The notes beneath the pieces are model-generated. The model did no database searches and was not told the DNA's origin. It worked only from the letters and a program-made list of their open reading frames with translations. A stretch of DNA of 44,711 bases from Faecalicatena contorta (GTDB taxonomy: Bacteria; Bacillota; Clostridia; Lachnospirales; Lachnospiraceae): the NCBI RefSeq assembly GCF_021531995.1, contig NZ_JAFBIZ010000012.1, positions 1-44,711 of the forward strand. The letters run 5' to 3'. Positions 43,977 to 44,711 of this stretch are shown here, piece by piece. The number at the start of each line of letters is the position of its first letter. Position 1 is the stretch's first letter. A program made the translations under genes and the position numbers.

Positions 43977-44699
43977 ATGAAGATATGTCCTGTATGTAAT
44001 AAAAGATATGAAAAAGGTTCTTATTGTACACAGTGTGGAGCACAGTTAGTCGATCAGCAGGATTGCAGTGGCGCTTCAGATGCGAAAGAAAAAGAATCTT
44101 ACATGAAGAATAATACGAGTAAGCTAAAAAAGCCATCAAAGACAGAATTTGTTATCATCTTTTTGGGTGCTCTGATTTGTTGTGCACTTGTGGCTGGTTT
44201 GATTGTGGCTCATTTTAATAACAAAAAAGAAGAGGCTGAGTTTTTGAGTGAAATACAAGAAGAAAAGGAAGCTGATAAGGATGTGGACAGGGATAAGGAT
44301 GTAGAGGAGGAATTAGAAAAGGAGATCATCAGCAGCGATGCTGAACCAGATCCTTCTGATCTGGCAGAGAAAGAGAATCATAGATTTGATAATCTGGATG
44401 TGGAAGCGGAAGTGGAACAAATTCGTTCGTGGTATTATTCTCCAACTGAAAGTGACGAAAAATTTGTTTTAAATAATGGAACCGACGGATGGAACTATTC
44501 ACGAGAATACTATTTCCATGATGGAGTATTGTATTTTGCATTTGTCTTTAACGGGACGGAAGAACATCGATTATATTTTAAAGACGGTGTCATGATCAGA
44601 TATATTGATGAGAATAAGAATGTATATGATTATGGAAATACAAGCCAGTTTTATGACTGGGAAAGCAGAGTGCTGCAGGAATCAGAACAATTTTATTAA
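43977..44699 (+). CDS. Zinc-ribbon single-pass membrane protein of unknown function
   Basis: This 240-residue protein starts with a zinc ribbon (Cys4, Cys7, Cys17 and Cys20 in CPVCNKRY and YCTQCG), followed by a Lys-rich linker and one membrane span at about 58-80 (FVIIFLGALICCALVAGLIV). A long acidic Glu/Asp/Lys region (about 85-140) leads to a C-terminal beta-rich domain (WNYSREYYFHDGVLYFAFVF) predicted outside the cell. The zinc ribbon would be cytoplasmic. The ribosome binding site is weak (gagcaga), so the start is less certain, but it puts the ribbon at the very N-terminus, as usual. It may belong to an operon running past the window end, or stand alone. Confidence 0.75.
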   Translation: MKICPVCNKRYEKGSYCTQCGAQLVDQQDCSGASDAKEKESYMKNNTSKLKKPSKTEFVIIFLGALICCALVAGLIVAHFNNKKEEAEFLSEIQEEKEADKDVDRDKDVEEELEKEIISSDAEPDPSDLAEKENHRFDNLDVEAEVEQIRSWYYSPTESDEKFVLNNGTDGWNYSREYYFHDGVLYFAFVFNGTEEHRLYFKDGVMIRYIDENKNVYDYGNTSQFYDWESRVLQESEQFY

Positions 44700-44711
44700 A
44701 ACCTCTTATAG

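Overview
The window looks like a chromosomal segment of a Gram-positive, low/mid-GC anaerobe of the Clostridia, most likely a gut Lachnospiraceae. This is inferred from the gene content: class III fructose bisphosphatase, an orphan eukaryotic-type HisA, hom next to an ApgM-like 'homoserine kinase', the tig-clpP-clpX-lon-ysxC run, a Clostridia-style type VII secretion locus and a BspA-like leucine-rich-repeat surface protein. No rRNA, tRNA, CRISPR array, insertion sequence or phage gene was seen, and no gene-free stretch exceeds about 210 bases.

Positions 1-979 hold a scar of three gene fragments: the start of a class II glutamine amidotransferase, about 22 codons of a Cys/Met-metabolism PLP enzyme, and the C-terminal part of the tRNA dehydratase TcdA. 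Positions 1034-8934 carry lysine/diaminopimelate genes (dapA, dapB) behind a clear sigma-A promoter, then fbp, an Asn/Asp-rich lipoprotein, hisA and secA. Positions 8979-13807 carry prfB, which needs a programmed +1 frameshift, followed by the aspartate-family genes hom, an apgM-like gene and lysC, which has an internal start with a strong ribosome binding site. Positions 13804-14766 are two minus-strand genes: an XRE regulator with a palindrome over its promoter, and a CYTH protein. Positions 14888-24022 run through a DJ-1-like protein, a lipoprotein, the proteostasis block tig-clpP-clpX-lon, the GTPase gene ysxC and a siroheme sulfite/nitrite reductase.

Positions 24163-37934 form one tightly spaced operon for a type VIIb (WXG100/ESX-like) secretion system. 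Its order is FHA protein, CpaE/ParA-like ATPase, transmembrane Ser/Thr kinase, PP2C phosphatase, YukD/EsaB ubiquitin-like protein, three-domain EssC ATPase, WXG100 protein, three small helical proteins, a 420-residue putative effector and a TPR protein. EssA, EssB/YukC and EsaA/YueB are not recognisable. The kinase has the domain order of EssB (kinase fold, one membrane span, C-terminal domain predicted outside) but keeps its catalytic residues. It also carries a threonine repeat just before the membrane that could be read by FHA domains. This phospho-signalling version of the secretion system is the most interesting part of the window.

Positions 38099-43768 encode a 1889-residue secreted leucine-rich-repeat protein with wall-binding repeats, starting at TTG and containing a large internal duplication. 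The window ends with a zinc-ribbon membrane protein (43977-44699).
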